From assembly GCA_026770585.1 (NCBI GenBank), contig MU646473.1:202800-214990 (forward strand): DNA of 12,191 nt, written 5' to 3'. Source of the stretch: Baffinella frigidus (Eukaryota; Cryptophyceae; Cryptomonadales; Baffinellaceae). The translations under genes and the position numbers were made by a program. Below the pieces are notes generated by a model. That model worked only from the letters and a program-made list of their open reading frames with translations. It ran no database searches and was not told where the DNA came from. Positions 5,710-11,487 of the stretch are shown piece after piece (the first letter of the stretch is position 1; each line of letters starts with the position of its first letter).

Positions 5710-5886
5710 ATGGAATTACACCCTGTATGTCGACGCGGGGTGCATGTGGACAGCCGGAATTTATACACCTGCACAAAGGCTGTGTCTGAGCCGGACCTCC
5801 TAGAGAGAGGTCTGGTCGGAACGATTCCCCATGATTCACGACGGGTGACTGAACCAGGCAGGTTTTGTTTCCACGGTGGAAACTAA
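5710..5886 (+). CDS. Possible small ORF, 58 residues, unrecognised
   Basis: An ATG at 5710, inside a TTTATGG unit at the edge of the telomere-like array, opens a 58-codon frame ending TAA at 5884-5886. The product begins MELHPVCRRGVHVDSRN and ends RFCFHGGN. It has no signal peptide, membrane segment or recognised motif. About a third of its codons start with G and just over half start with a purine, which is weakly coding-like. Its last part runs through a hairpin at 5861-5889, and a 103-residue minus-strand frame with a GTG start covers the same DNA. It could be a fragment of an older exon brought next to the array, or chance. The start is the only in-frame ATG upstream of the conserved-looking part. 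Confidence 0.2.
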   Translation: MELHPVCRRGVHVDSRNLYTCTKAVSEPDLLERGLVGTIPHDSRRVTEPGRFCFHGGN

Positions 5887-5889
5887 ACC
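5861..5889. repeat. 14-bp hairpin with one-base loop
   Basis: GGTTTTGTTTCCAC (5861-5874) pairs with GTGGAAACTAAACC (5876-5889) at 13 of 14 positions around a single G. Confidence 0.7.
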
Positions 5890-6374
5890 GAGCAGGCTTC
5901 CGAGTCGCCTCGGGACACCACCGCCGCGCCACGCCGCACCGGGAATGATCCAGGGATCGGGGAATGGCAGCGCCTGCCTGGACACACGCTCCTAGGGTCC
6001 CGCGGGGCCTAGCTCTCACGTAGAAGCGTCGTCAATTCCAGGCGCACAGACCAGGGCTGGGAGGTGAGGTGAGGGGGAGGAACGTGTTGGAAGGGAGTGG
6101 AGGGAGGACCTGCCGCCGATCCGCCAGGGCGCGAGCTCCGCGACGAGAGGATGCTGAGGAGGGGAGGCACAGTCAGCGGGTCTGAACCTTGGATTGCGCA
6201 GAGGCTAGGATTTGACATTCTAGGAAGCAGCTCCGGCGGGGAGTCCGCACCTGCTGTCCATCGCGCAACTGGAATGTCAGCGCCGCGAGGCCCAGGTCGA
6301 CGGCACGAGAGGCGAAAACAGCGTGCAGCGCCGCGGCAAGCAGGGATTCCTTCCGAACGCCCTTCGTTTCAAGA
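5890..6374. other. GC-rich stretch, no confident gene
   Basis: A + strand frame runs from a GTG at 6097 to 6447 (116 codons). In a eukaryote it would more likely start at the ATG 18 codons in, leaving 98 residues rich in R, G, S and P with no recognised domain. Its C-terminal part is encoded by the perfect palindrome at 6375-6421. A 69-residue minus-strand frame overlaps it at 6009-6218. Neither is convincing. Confidence 0.35.
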
Positions 6375-6421
6375 TTTGAACTTGAAACTTTACAAACGGT
6401 TTGTAAAGTTTCAAGTTCAAA
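6375..6421. repeat. Perfect 23-bp-arm palindrome with one-base centre
   Basis: TTTGAACTTGAAACTTTACA with AAC (6375-6397) is the exact reverse complement of 6399-6421, with a single G at 6398. The word CTTTACAAAC occurs once more just outside, at 6431-6440. A 47-bp near-perfect palindrome with essentially no loop is a strong cruciform former. It may be a minimal fold-back element. Confidence 0.85.
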
Positions 6422-6478
6422 AAGGGAGTTGCTTTACAAACACCTGACTTGTGGAAGGTACATTAGGGAAACCCCCTA

Positions 6479-6837
6479 CACAACCACATTTTCTCTCCTT
6501 TCATGTTTGGTGTCTGGCTGATCTCACCTCACATCCCCCACACAATCCCCACACAACCCACCTCACCTTGTGGGGTATCCGTGGTTGGAGCCCTTACACT
6601 TCAACCGTGGGATACCATGAGCCTCATAAAGGCTGACTTGGGTTTGGTGCGTGGGCGAGCGCGCATCAAACACCCCAAGAGAACCACCCACTATCCCCTC
6701 TTCACGAGCCTCTGCACTGGAGAGCTAAACGCGATCCGAAAGCAAAAATGCTTTCTCTGCAGATCTTTTTTACGGAACGGCGTGTCGGTGGGCCATGTTG
6801 GGAGCATTTAAAACCTAAAGGACCTAAAGGACCACCG
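6479..6837 (+). repeat. Family P dispersed repeat, copy 1
   Basis: From CACAACCACATTTT to the tandem ACCTAAAGG tail (about 6811-6828) this copy parallels 9165-9535. The block 6567-6652 matches 9253-9338 at about 84 of 86 positions, and the block from CAAACACCCC (6667) to the tail is also nearly identical. Relative to copy 2 it lacks about 19 bp before 6667. GGTTGGAGCCC at 6583-6593 resembles a Pol III box B (10 of 11 positions), and a short tandem tail is typical of some SINEs, so a SINE-like origin is possible; no convincing box A is seen. A 102-residue frame (6503-6811) covers most of it but is not kept in other copies. Confidence 0.7.
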
Positions 6838-7275
6838 GTAAAGGAAAGGCGTCCACACGACGCCACTGGTGACCTCTAATCCACCCTGGAATTTGTGTAG
6901 CAATCTACCTTACAAGGGTTTTAGGCGCAGATCTGTTCTACCACGAGTATTCGGGAAATACCGGTCACGGGCAGATTTGAGTCTTTATAATCACTGCCGT
7001 CACCTGCACACTTGAAATAGATCTGGATCTTTCTAGACCCTTCTGCGACCCCCTTGCAACGACTATTAACCAGGAAAGGATTTTTAAGACTTTACTTTTT
7101 ACAACACGTGCACAGCTTATACAATGCCTTTTTAGGCCTTGAAAATACCTAGTAAAGGAATTCGACCCCCATTAGAGGTCTCAAGTGGCGTCGTGTGGGT
7201 GTCGTTGGGCTATGTTGGGAGAAACCTCAAGGACTTAAAGGACCGCAGAACAAGTTCCGGTATCCGCCTATAAAG
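6838..7275 (+). repeat. Family P copy split by a 346-bp element
   Basis: TAAAGGAAAGGCGT (to 6852) and GTGTCGTTGGGCTATGTTGG (from 7199) are the two halves of the family P word GGAAAGGCGTGTCGTTGGG that is contiguous elsewhere (the minus-strand copy at 7436-7610). After the right half come ACCTCAAGGACTTAAAGGAC and AAGTTCCGGTATCCGCCTAT (7251-7270), also found at 9107, 10017 (minus) and 11489. Confidence 0.65.
6853..7198. mobile_element. 346-bp inverted-repeat element inserted in family P
   Basis: The ends are CCACACGACGCCACT (6853 onward) and its inverse (to 7198). The arms 6854-6880 and 7171-7197 match at 25 of 27 positions, with weaker inverted similarity inward (GAATT, CAAGG, TTTTAGGC). GT flanks both sides (6851-6852 and 7199-7200). 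Removing the element and one GT restores the family P consensus exactly, supporting a 2-bp target duplication. The interior (6881-7170) has no long frame. The first six bases, CCACAC, are shared with the 780, 9730 and 11507 elements. Confidence 0.75.
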
Positions 7276-7318
7276 AGCCGTTTTTTTGAGCGGGCTGATC
7301 AGATCAACGGTCATCTCA

Positions 7319-7436
7319 AAAATTCTAACTGGCCGGAGATCCTTAGGATTTCCCTTAGGCCCAAAATTCTAACTGGCCGGAAATGATCTTGAAAAAGACT
7401 TAAAACTGTAAGGGCCCCTTTCAATTTTAAGTCTTT
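7319..7436. repeat. 19-bp direct repeat and a 15-bp hairpin
   Basis: AAAATTCTAACTGGCCGGA occurs at 7319-7337 and exactly again at 7363-7381, a 44-bp period. AAAGACTTAAAACTG (7394-7408) pairs with 7422-7436 with one mismatch across 13 bases. The hairpin abuts the minus-strand family P copy. Confidence 0.7.
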
Positions 7437-7610
7437 CCTTTAGGTCCTTTAGATTTTAATTTCGCCCAACATAGCCCAACGACACGCCTTTCCGTAGAAA
7501 GGACTGCAGAGAAAGCGTTTTTGCTTTCGGATCGCATTTAGCTCTCCAGTGCAGATGCTCGTGAAGAGGGGATAAAGGGTGAGTTCTTTGTGGGGTGTTT
7601 GAGTTAGACC
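7436..7610 (-). repeat. Family P dispersed repeat, inverted copy
   Basis: Read on the minus strand it runs from ACTCAAACACCCC through ATGCGATCCGAAAGCAAAAA and GGCGTGTCGTTGGGCTATG to CTAAAGGACCTAAAGG. It keeps the uninterrupted GGCGTGTCG site and, like copy 2, the TTTGG..TAACTCAAACACC segment missing from copy 1. A one-base deletion after CTGCAG shifts the frame seen in copies 1 and 2. Confidence 0.7.
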
Positions 7611-7792
7611 AAAAAGGTCAAGCGCGAAAATATTTTTTTCGTGAGGCGGGCCCGTCATTCAAGCGGCCATTACTTCTTGACCCCTGGGCCAAATCAATTG
7701 ATCTTTGGATGGACTTCCTCCAGATAAAGTTTCACCCGGATTTACTCAGCAAGAGCTAGACACCGGGAGGGCTGCGCAGAAGCCGCTTATGT

Positions 7793-7793
<1 letters not shown>

Positions 7794-7823
<30 letters not shown>

Positions 7824-7862
7824 CGCTCGCTCGCTCGCTCGCTCGTTCGCTCGCTCGCTCGC
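7794..7862 (+). repeat. (CT)n then (GCTC)n microsatellite
   Basis: An uninterrupted CT run to 7820 passes into GCTC tetranucleotides to about 7862 with one C-to-T change near 7846. Frames across it give serine/leucine or Arg-Glu repeats and are artefacts. Confidence 0.95.
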
Positions 7863-7908
7863 GCGCAAGCAGCAGCAGACATTCGTACGGCGTCGATCCC
7901 TGTTTGTT

Positions 7909-8170
7909 CTACTCATCATCTGCCTGCAGGAGCACGATTTTCCGGACTGCCCTTGCAAGCACATCCTGCTGCTGTGATAATTGGATCTTACGTGTGCCTA
8001 CTCTCATCGTCGCCCCCTGTGCAGATGCGGCGAACGTCGGTCTGAACCGAACCCAGACCTCTGCTAAGCATCCCAGGTCGTCGATCTTCTGGAAGTCGGC
8101 CTTTTTCCCTACGAAGTGGTCTGATCGTCTGCCTCAAAAGTGCCAGTCGGCAATCCGAATAACTTCTCGC
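7909..8170 (-). pseudogene. Coding-like segment C of a minus-strand split gene
   Basis: On the minus strand, directly after CCCTAAACCAG at the edge of the telomere-like array, one frame reads REVIRIADWHF, a TGA, then 74 sense codons to TAG at 7909-7911. The 74 codons include KKADFQKIDDLGCLAEVWV and RKIQLSQQQDVLARAVRKI. The frame is rich in C/G-ending codons and balanced in composition, unlike the repeat-derived frames nearby. The single in-frame TGA suggests a pseudogene, or that the exon starts later, after TTTTGAGGCAG (AG at about 8134). A canonical-looking donor GTAAGAT (7985-7991) with a possible acceptor TGCTCCTGCAG near 7925 could remove the last part. I recognise no domain. Competing frames are also open for 63 and 19 codons, so the frame is inferred. 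Confidence 0.35.
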
Positions 8171-8174
8171 CTGG

Positions 8175-8321
8175 TTTAGGGTTTAGGGTTTAGGGTTTAG
8201 GGTTTAGGGTTTAGGGTTTAGGGTTTAGGGTTTAATGTTTAGGATTTGGGGTTTCGGGTTTCGGGTTTCGGGTTTCGGGTTTCGGGTTTCGGGTTTCGGG
8301 TTTCGGGTTTCGGGTTTAGGG
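8175..8321 (+). repeat. Telomere-like array: TTTAGGG x8 then TTTCGGG x9
   Basis: Eight perfect TTTAGGG units (8175-8230) are followed by single TTTAATG, TTTAGGA and TTTGGGG units, then nine perfect TTTCGGG units (8252-8314) and one more TTTAGGG. The two blocks are internally uniform and switch sharply. On its left edge is GCCTGG, as at the 8842 array. It lies between coding-like segments B and C. Confidence 0.95.
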
Positions 8322-8322
8322 G

Positions 8323-8484
8323 TTAGGTAACAATTCTCTGCGCGGCAGGCAGTAGCGGTACCATCCCCGCGATGTTGAGGACCGGTGTCCATTCACGGCC
8401 CTCCGCCGGTTTGTAGAGATCCTCCAGGTTGATCCCCTTGTCCCAGTCTCCTTTCAGCTCCCAGATTTTGAACTGCGCTACACC
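8323..8484 (-). pseudogene. Coding-like segment B of a minus-strand split gene
   Basis: The minus strand reads 53 sense codons and TAA (8323-8325), starting GVAQFKIWELKGDWDKG and ending MVPLLPAAQRIVT. About 37 of 53 codons end in G or C, and most start with a purine or encode common residues, which is the most protein-like stretch in the window. It is preceded by a pyrimidine-rich TTTCCTGATCTGTTCTGCTG and GCGCGCCAG, a good 3' splice acceptor, with the frame entering in phase 0. The stop lies in the first bases of the sequence leading into the telomere-like array, so the original exon may have been cut there. No family is recognised. Upstream the frame stays open to about 8594 but looks non-coding. 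It lacks a start codon of its own. Confidence 0.4.
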
Positions 8485-8772
8485 CTGGCGCGCACAGCAG
8501 AACAGATCAGGAAACCAAGAACCCTGAAATCTGAACCTTAAATCCTTTTCAGTGTGGGTATCTAGGCTCCATGGGCGCTTCAGGACGCATGGTCATGAGG
8601 ACGCCAAAGTAGATTCACTGGGGAGAGGTGACTGGAAACTCCGGTCCATCTGAGCGAGAGTTGACAGGAAACTCCGGCCCTTCTCAGGCCTGTGGATCTG
8701 TCTAAGTAAACCTAATGAAATACGAGAGACTTCGTGTCACACGGGGCAGCCTCACAAATGTGGGATTCGGAC
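8485..8772 (-). other. Putative 288-nt intron between segments A and B
   Basis: On the minus strand it would begin GTCCGAATCC and end GCGCGCCAG, joining segment A to B in phase 0. The donor is GT but not the usual GTAAG or GTGAG; a GTGAGG lies 18 bases further in but breaks the reading frame. It contains a 19-bp direct repeat pair with two differences (TGACTGGAAACTCCGGTCC at 8629-8647 and 8662-8680, period 33). The alternative is that it is plain intergenic DNA. Confidence 0.25.
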
Positions 8773-8830
8773 CTGCGTTGCTTCGTTGACGTCATCCTCC
8801 TCCACGGCGCAGAAGAAGGTTGTCGAGGGC
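8773..8830 (-). pseudogene. Coding-like segment A of a minus-strand split gene
   Basis: Directly after CCCCAAACCAG at the edge of the 8842 telomere-like array, the minus strand reads one base plus 19 codons, PSTTFFCAVEEDDVNEATQ, and then GTCCGA. Joined to segment B the frame continues without a stop. The acidic EEDD stretch and C/G-ending codons look protein-like, but the segment is short and the frame choice depends on segment B. The boundary CCAG-G is the same, and in the same phase, as at segment C. Confidence 0.25.
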
Positions 8831-8834
8831 CTGG

Positions 8835-8842
8835 TTTGGGGT

Positions 8843-8923
<81 letters not shown>

Positions 8924-8925
8924 GG
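8835..8925 (+). repeat. TTGAGGG x12 telomere-like array
   Basis: One TTTGGGG unit (8835-8841) is followed by twelve perfect TTGAGGG units (8842-8925). It is the inverted counterpart of the CCCTCAA units at 2-99. No substitution is present, so it is much younger or better homogenised than the mixed tracts. Confidence 0.95.
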
Positions 8926-8927
8926 TA

Positions 8928-9164
8928 GATGGTGGGAGTTAAAAGAAGCCTAAAGTCCTAAAAGTCCTTAAGGACCTTAAGGACCACTGGAGAGCTCAAT
9001 GCGATCCGAAAGCAAAAATTCTTTCTTTGCAGATCCTTTCTACGGAAGAGCGTGTCGTTGGGCTATGTTGGGAGCATTTAAAACCTAAAGGACCTCAAGG
9101 CAGAACAAGTTCCAGTGTACGCCTATCTTGGGAGCTCGAAGAACCTAAAGGACCTAAAGGACGC
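8928..9164 (+). repeat. Family P, partial copy and tail fragments
   Basis: ATGGTGGGAGTTAAAAGAA (8928 onward) and several CCTAAAG / CCTTAAGGA words lead to a partial family P copy from CACTGGAGAGCTC (8985) through ATGCGATCCGAAAGC to TTGGGAGCATTTAAAACC (about 9085). Then come AACAAGTTCCAGTGTACG (9103) and a second ACCTAAAGGACCTAAAGGAC tail ending at 9163, directly abutting the next full copy. Confidence 0.65.
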
Positions 9165-9545
9165 ACAACCACATTTATCCCCCTTCATCTTTGATGTCTA
9201 GCTGATCTCACCTTACCACCCCCCACACACAATCCCTTTCACCTTTTGGAATCTTGTGGGGTATCCGTGGTTGGAGCCCTTACACTTCAACCGTGGAATA
9301 CCATGAGCCTCATAAAGGCTGACTTGGGTTCGGTGCGTGTGTCTGCGAGTGTAACCCTATTTTGGATTAACTCAAACACCCCAAGAGAACCACCCACTAT
9401 CCCCTCTTCACGAGCCTCTGCGCTGGAGAGCTAAATGCAATCCGAAAGCAAAAATGCTTTCTCTGCAGATCCTTTCTACGGAAGGGCGTGTCGTTGGGCC
9501 ATGTTGGGAGAAATTAAAACCTAAAGGACCTAAAGGACGCACGCC
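9165..9545 (+). repeat. Family P dispersed repeat, copy 2 (fullest)
   Basis: It starts CACAACCACATTTATC and contains the box-B-like GGTTGGAGCCC (9269-9279), the TTTTGGATTAACTCAAACAC segment, the GAAAGC-AAAAAT-GCTTTC hairpin (about 9444-9461), GGGCGTGTCGTTGGGCC, and ends in tandem ACCTAAAGG. It is near-identical to copy 1 over two long blocks but keeps about 19 bp lost there. Short frames inside are not conserved between copies. Confidence 0.7.
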
Positions 9546-9729
9546 GTTAGGGCCTCACCCCCCCTCTCCTCATTTCTCGACTCCTACTCGTGGGCAGTCG
9601 TGCTTAAATAGAATGTATCGGGGTTTCCCGCTTTCTTTAGGTCCTACTCAGACACTGCCTCGGTGGGGTGCATACATGGAGTGTTGCGTTGGTGGTATTG
9701 GACTTAAAATAAAGGTCTCTCTCTTCTCT
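9546..9729. other. Unassigned stretch with polypyrimidine end
   Basis: Apart from a short frame shared with copy 2 (9454-9762), no gene is evident. It ends in GGTCTCTCTCTTCTCTCTCT followed by ACAG, which looks like a 3' splice acceptor and overlaps the left end of the next element. Confidence 0.35.
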
Positions 9730-9892
9730 CTCTACAGCGGGCTACGAAAGGATTCTTGGTGACTGGGCCACCGAGAATCGGTTAGGATATCAATAGGGAC
9801 CACCCTATGTGCCTATGGATTGCCTGCCGTAGGGTCCAAACGATGATTCACTTAGGGTTATTCACGAAATCCCTTCGTAGTCCGCTGTGTGG
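9730..9892. mobile_element. CCACAC-family fold-back element, 163 bp
   Basis: ACAGCGGGCTACGAAAGGATT (9734-9754) pairs with 9868-9888 at 19 of 21 positions. The right end continues to GTGTGG (9892), the family terminus; the left end has decayed to CTCTAC. The centre contains GGATTGCCTGCCGTAGGGTC (9818 onward), words shared with the 1940-2088 MITE centre. No clear target duplication is visible. Confidence 0.65.
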
Positions 9893-9984
9893 GACGCGTT
9901 GCAGTATTAAAACAGCCTCTCTGTCTCTCTCTGTTAGCTAGTGTGGCAGACGAGTACCAGCGAAGGCAGCCAATCAGGGGTTTA

Positions 9985-10038
9985 GTTTATGTCCTTTAGG
10001 TTCTTTGAACTCCCACCATAGGCGGACACCGGAACTTA
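9985..10038 (-). repeat. Uninterrupted AAGTTCCGGTGTCCGCCT repeat
   Basis: The minus strand reads AAGTTCCGGTGTCCGCCTAT then GGTGGGAGTTCAAAGAACC and TAAAGGAC. The same sequence at 11488-11680 is split after GTCCGCCT by a 139-bp element. It therefore gives the empty site of that insertion. Confidence 0.75.
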
Positions 10039-10330
10039 TTTGCAGAAAGGTTATGCTTGGCAACCCATAAACTGGCAGTTTGGGCATGCAGACACTTGTT
10101 TTTAGACGGATTTTGGTAGTGCATTCTTACACACGATAGCTGGAACCTCGATCTTGAACACTGGATACTGTGGCCGACGACAACCAATCAGCCAGTCTCA
10201 TAAGTACCATTATTTGGTTGAAAACTGAAACTGGCTGGTGTGTGGGTCTGTTTTCAGTTTTTCAACGAATAAACAGGCCCAAACTGCCACTTTATTCGTT
10301 TAAAAAACTGGTTGGCAGCCTTTGCTGTTG

Positions 10331-10440
10331 CTTAAAAACTTTAGGTCCTTTAGGTTTTAATTTCTCCCAACATAGCCCAACGACACGCCCTTCCGTAAAA
10401 AGGACTGCAGAGAAAGCATTTTTGCTCTCGGATCGCGTTT
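10331..10440 (-). repeat. Family P fragment, inverted
   Basis: On the minus strand it runs AACGCGATCCGAGAGC, AAAAATGCTTTCTCTGCAG, GGGCGTGTCGTTGGGCTATG, then AAAACCTAAAGGACCTAAAG. It has the same one-base loss after CTGCAG as the copy at 7436-7610, suggesting these two inverted copies share a more recent ancestor. Confidence 0.7.
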
Positions 10441-10477
10441 CTGACTGGTAGCCTTTGCCGGTACTCGTCGGCCACAC

Positions 10478-10871
10478 TCACACTGGAACCTCCATCCTGA
10501 AGCCTGGAACCTCTACAGGGGTACCTCGCTCATAAGAAACCAATCCCCCCTAGGACCCTACAGTAGGCCTATGTCTAGAGTGATCCCAGGGGGGTGGGCG
10601 TTCGGGCGCTCGAGACACACAGAGACATCGTGTGCGAGTAAGGCTTCGCTGAGGAGAGAACGGATCCGCGGGCACGTGCGGGCTTATATCTTCTTATAGT
10701 GGACGTGACTGTGTAAAGTCACTCCGGTCATCCTACACGGGGTAGTATCCCCAGACTGTATCCTAAACACGGAACCTCGATCCTGATCGTTTTTCTCAAG
10801 ACTTGTCACATGTGAAAGTAAATCTCACGAAAGACAAGGGGCTCCGTGGTGCTCGGTGCGTGCGGGTACGG
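10478..10871. other. Unassigned stretch with a repeated GGAACCTC motif
   Basis: GGAACCTCCATCCTGA (10485-10500) and GGAACCTCGATCCTGA (10771-10786) match GGAACCTCGATCTTGA at 10142-10157. A perfect 6-bp hairpin GTGACT/AGTCAC is at 10705-10722. CCCCCCTAGGACCCTACAGT near 10545-10564 carries words of the 1940-2088 MITE family. No open frame of note. Confidence 0.5.
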
Positions 10872-11151
10872 TTTAGGGCTTAGGGCTTAGGGCTTAGGGC
10901 TTAGGGCTTAGGGCTTAGGGCTTAGGGCTTAGGGCTTAGGGCTTAGGGATTAGGGCTTAGGGCTTAGGGCTTAGGGCTTAGGGCTTAGGGCTTAGGGCTT
11001 AGGGCTTAGGGATTAGGGCTTAGGGCTTAGGGCTTAGGGCTTAGGGCTTAGGGCTTAGGGTTTAGGGTTTAGGGCTTAGGGCTTAGGGCTTAGGGATTAG
11101 GGCTTAGGGCTTAGGGCTTAGGGCTTAGGGCTTAGGGCTTAGGGTTTGGGG
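10872..11151 (+). repeat. Forty-unit CTTAGGG telomere-like array
   Basis: In one unbroken 7-base register the order is: one TTTAGGG, ten CTTAGGG, ATTAGGG (10949), eight CTTAGGG, ATTAGGG (11012), six CTTAGGG, two TTTAGGG (11061-11074), three CTTAGGG, ATTAGGG (11096), six CTTAGGG and one TTTGGGG. Every unit keeps TAGGG except the last. The ATTAGGG units are 9 and 12 units apart, hinting at segmental duplication inside the array. Confidence 0.95.
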
Positions 11152-11455
11152 GTAGGGGCTTACGGTTTACAGTTTACGGTTTACGGTGTACGGTTGGGAG
11201 TTAGGTTTTAGGTTTTAGGTTTTATGGTTTATGGTTTAGCGTTGAGAGTTAAGGGTTTAGTGTTTATTGTTCAGGGTTTAGGGTTCAGGTTTTAGGGTTC
11301 AGGGTTCAGGGTTCAGGGTTCAGGGTTCAGGGTTTAGGGTTTAGGGTTTAGGGTTTAGGGTTTAGGGTTGAGAATTTAGGGTTTAGGGTTTAGGGTTTGG
11401 GTTTTGGGGTTTGGGGTTTGAGGTTTCGGGTGCGGGGTTTGGGGTTTAGGCCCGG
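11152..11455 (+). repeat. Mosaic telomere-like tract: TTTACGG, TTTTAGG, TTCAGGG, TTTAGGG
   Basis: CTTACGG/TTTACGG-type units (11159-11193) are the inverse of CCGTAAA at 107-141. Then come TTTTAGG units (about 11203-11225) and mixed units, five perfect TTCAGGG (11298-11332), five TTTAGGG (11333-11367), one TTGAGAA, three TTTAGGG (11375-11395) and TTTGGGG-like units to about 11450. TTCAGGG is the inverse of the CCCTGAA at the window end. Confidence 0.9.
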
Positions 11456-11487
11456 CGCCCACCCCGCCGGAAGCATGGCCTTTCTGA

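Larger units (their letters stand above)
9941..10477. mobile_element. 537-bp element with 37-bp terminal inverted repeats
   Basis: GTGTGGCAGACGAGTACCAG and on to CCAATCAG (9941-9977) pairs with 10441-10477 at 31 of 37 positions. A third, direct partial copy of the terminus is at about 10168-10196 (TGTGGCCGACGAC then CCAATCAG). Inside are the inverted pair TGGCAGTTTGGGC (10073-10085) and GCCCAAACTGCCA (10277-10289), a GAAAACTGAAAC/GTTTTCAGTTTTTC hairpin (about 10219-10265), and an inverted family P fragment. No frame long enough for a transposase exists. Confidence 0.55.

Noticed and set aside
5708-6019. 103-residue minus-strand frame
   Set aside because: It needs a GTG start, has no recognised domain, and the opposite strand has an equally plausible small frame.
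6583-6593. tRNA gene suggested by a box-B-like GGTTGGAGCCC
   Set aside because: No cloverleaf, anticodon stem or box A of tRNA spacing could be drawn around it; kept only as a hint of a SINE-like origin.
6503-6811. 102-residue + frame across family P copy 1 as a gene
   Set aside because: Copy 2 is nearly identical in DNA but shifted in frame by an indel of about 19 bp, and the inverted copies have another frameshift, so the DNA rather than the protein is conserved.
7705-7977. Frames with serine/leucine or Arg-Glu repeats on the two strands
   Set aside because: They translate the CT and GCTC microsatellite; composition is fully explained by it.
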